Shown here in pieces: positions 63,884 to 64,000 of a DNA stretch of 64,000 nt. Made by a program: the position numbers and the translations under genes. Within the stretch, counting starts at the first letter, position 1. Every line of letters starts with the position of its first letter. The notes below the pieces were generated by a model. It was not told the origin of the DNA and did no database searches. It saw nothing but the letters and a program-made list of their open reading frames with translations. The stretch comes from Acidobacteriota bacterium (GTDB lineage: Bacteria; Acidobacteriota; Terriglobia; Terriglobales; Acidobacteriaceae): the NCBI GenBank assembly GCA_021813745.1, contig JAKAJO010000051.1, forward strand, positions 1-64,000, read 5' to 3'.

Positions 63884-64000
63884 ATGAGCACAGGGGATGA
63901 ACTGCGCGTAGGCTTGTGTGGCATCGGGCTTGAGGCGTACTGGGCGCAGTTTGCGGGTCTTCGGGAGCGGCTTGAGAGCTATGTGGCGCACGTTGCGCTC
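63884..64000 (+). CDS. L-fucose/L-arabinose isomerase-like protein, partial
   Basis: The first 39 residues of a gene cut by the window edge (MSTGDELRVGLCGIGLEAYW, then AQFAGLRERLESY). This resembles the start of L-fucose/L-arabinose isomerase-like proteins. AAGGAG lies ten bases before the ATG. The position after the mutarotase supports a role in deoxysugar catabolism. Confidence 0.65.
   Translation, partial: MSTGDELRVGLCGIGLEAYWAQFAGLRERLESYVAHVAL

Overview
The window is about 60% GC, densely packed and ordinary in base composition throughout. It looks like chromosomal DNA of a Gram-negative acidobacterium, most likely class Terriglobia, family Acidobacteriaceae. The placement rests on gene content only: two secreted VWFA proteins of the kind frequent in Acidobacteriota, an Lpt/RpoN/HPF/RapZ cluster, a PilMNOP-type assembly cluster, a secreted SpoIVB-like S55 peptidase, a FecR-like secreted protein and a GH39/rhamnose-mutarotase locus. 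No rRNA, tRNA, CRISPR, insertion sequence or prophage was seen.

Layout. 1-2417: tpiA, a small Rieske protein and a membrane-anchored alpha/beta hydrolase. 2547-13228 (minus): glyQ, glyS, an unknown protein, a large LptC/LptA-like protein, lptB, rpoN, hpf and rapZ; this is the familiar lpt-rpoN-hpf-rapZ neighbourhood without ptsN. 13276-20748 (minus): a membrane protein, recO, a 7Fe ferredoxin, an Hfq-like protein overlapping suhB, a moaD-moaE fusion overlapping a VWFA protein, and lon. 21310-28121 (plus): a tight operon encoding PilC, PilB, PilM, PilN, PilO, PilP and an unusual pseudopilin-like protein, with no secretin.

28264-43508 is mixed: iscA/erpA, a small membrane protein, a second VWFA protein, the S55-peptidase protein, a remnant of a zinc alcohol dehydrogenase, hslR-like S4 protein, a secreted propeller-like protein, a LolC/E-type permease without its ATPase, a flavodoxin, a HAD phosphatase, a lytic transglycosylase, a UPF0104/YbhN-type membrane protein, a DUF502 protein, a tail-anchored unknown and a stand-alone GvpL/GvpF protein. 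43574-52096: pgsA, glutamate dehydrogenase, a REC-EAL protein, trpE, a FecR-like protein, trpG, acylphosphatase and apt.

52111-58218: a KdpDE-like two-component pair without kdpFABC, divergent from a porin-like protein and an APC permease. 58385-64000: a PP2C phosphatase and membrane-anchored Ser/Thr kinase pair, glutamine synthetase, then a GH39-type glycosidase overlapping an L-rhamnose mutarotase and the start of an L-fucose/L-arabinose isomerase-like gene cut by the window edge.

Functional themes are envelope biogenesis (Lpt, Lol-type permease, pilus-like machine, PgsA), translation and quality control (GlyQS, HPF, Lon, Hfq-like), nitrogen assimilation (GDH, GS, RpoN) and deoxysugar use. 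All functional calls come from reading motifs in the translated sequence; no database search was run.
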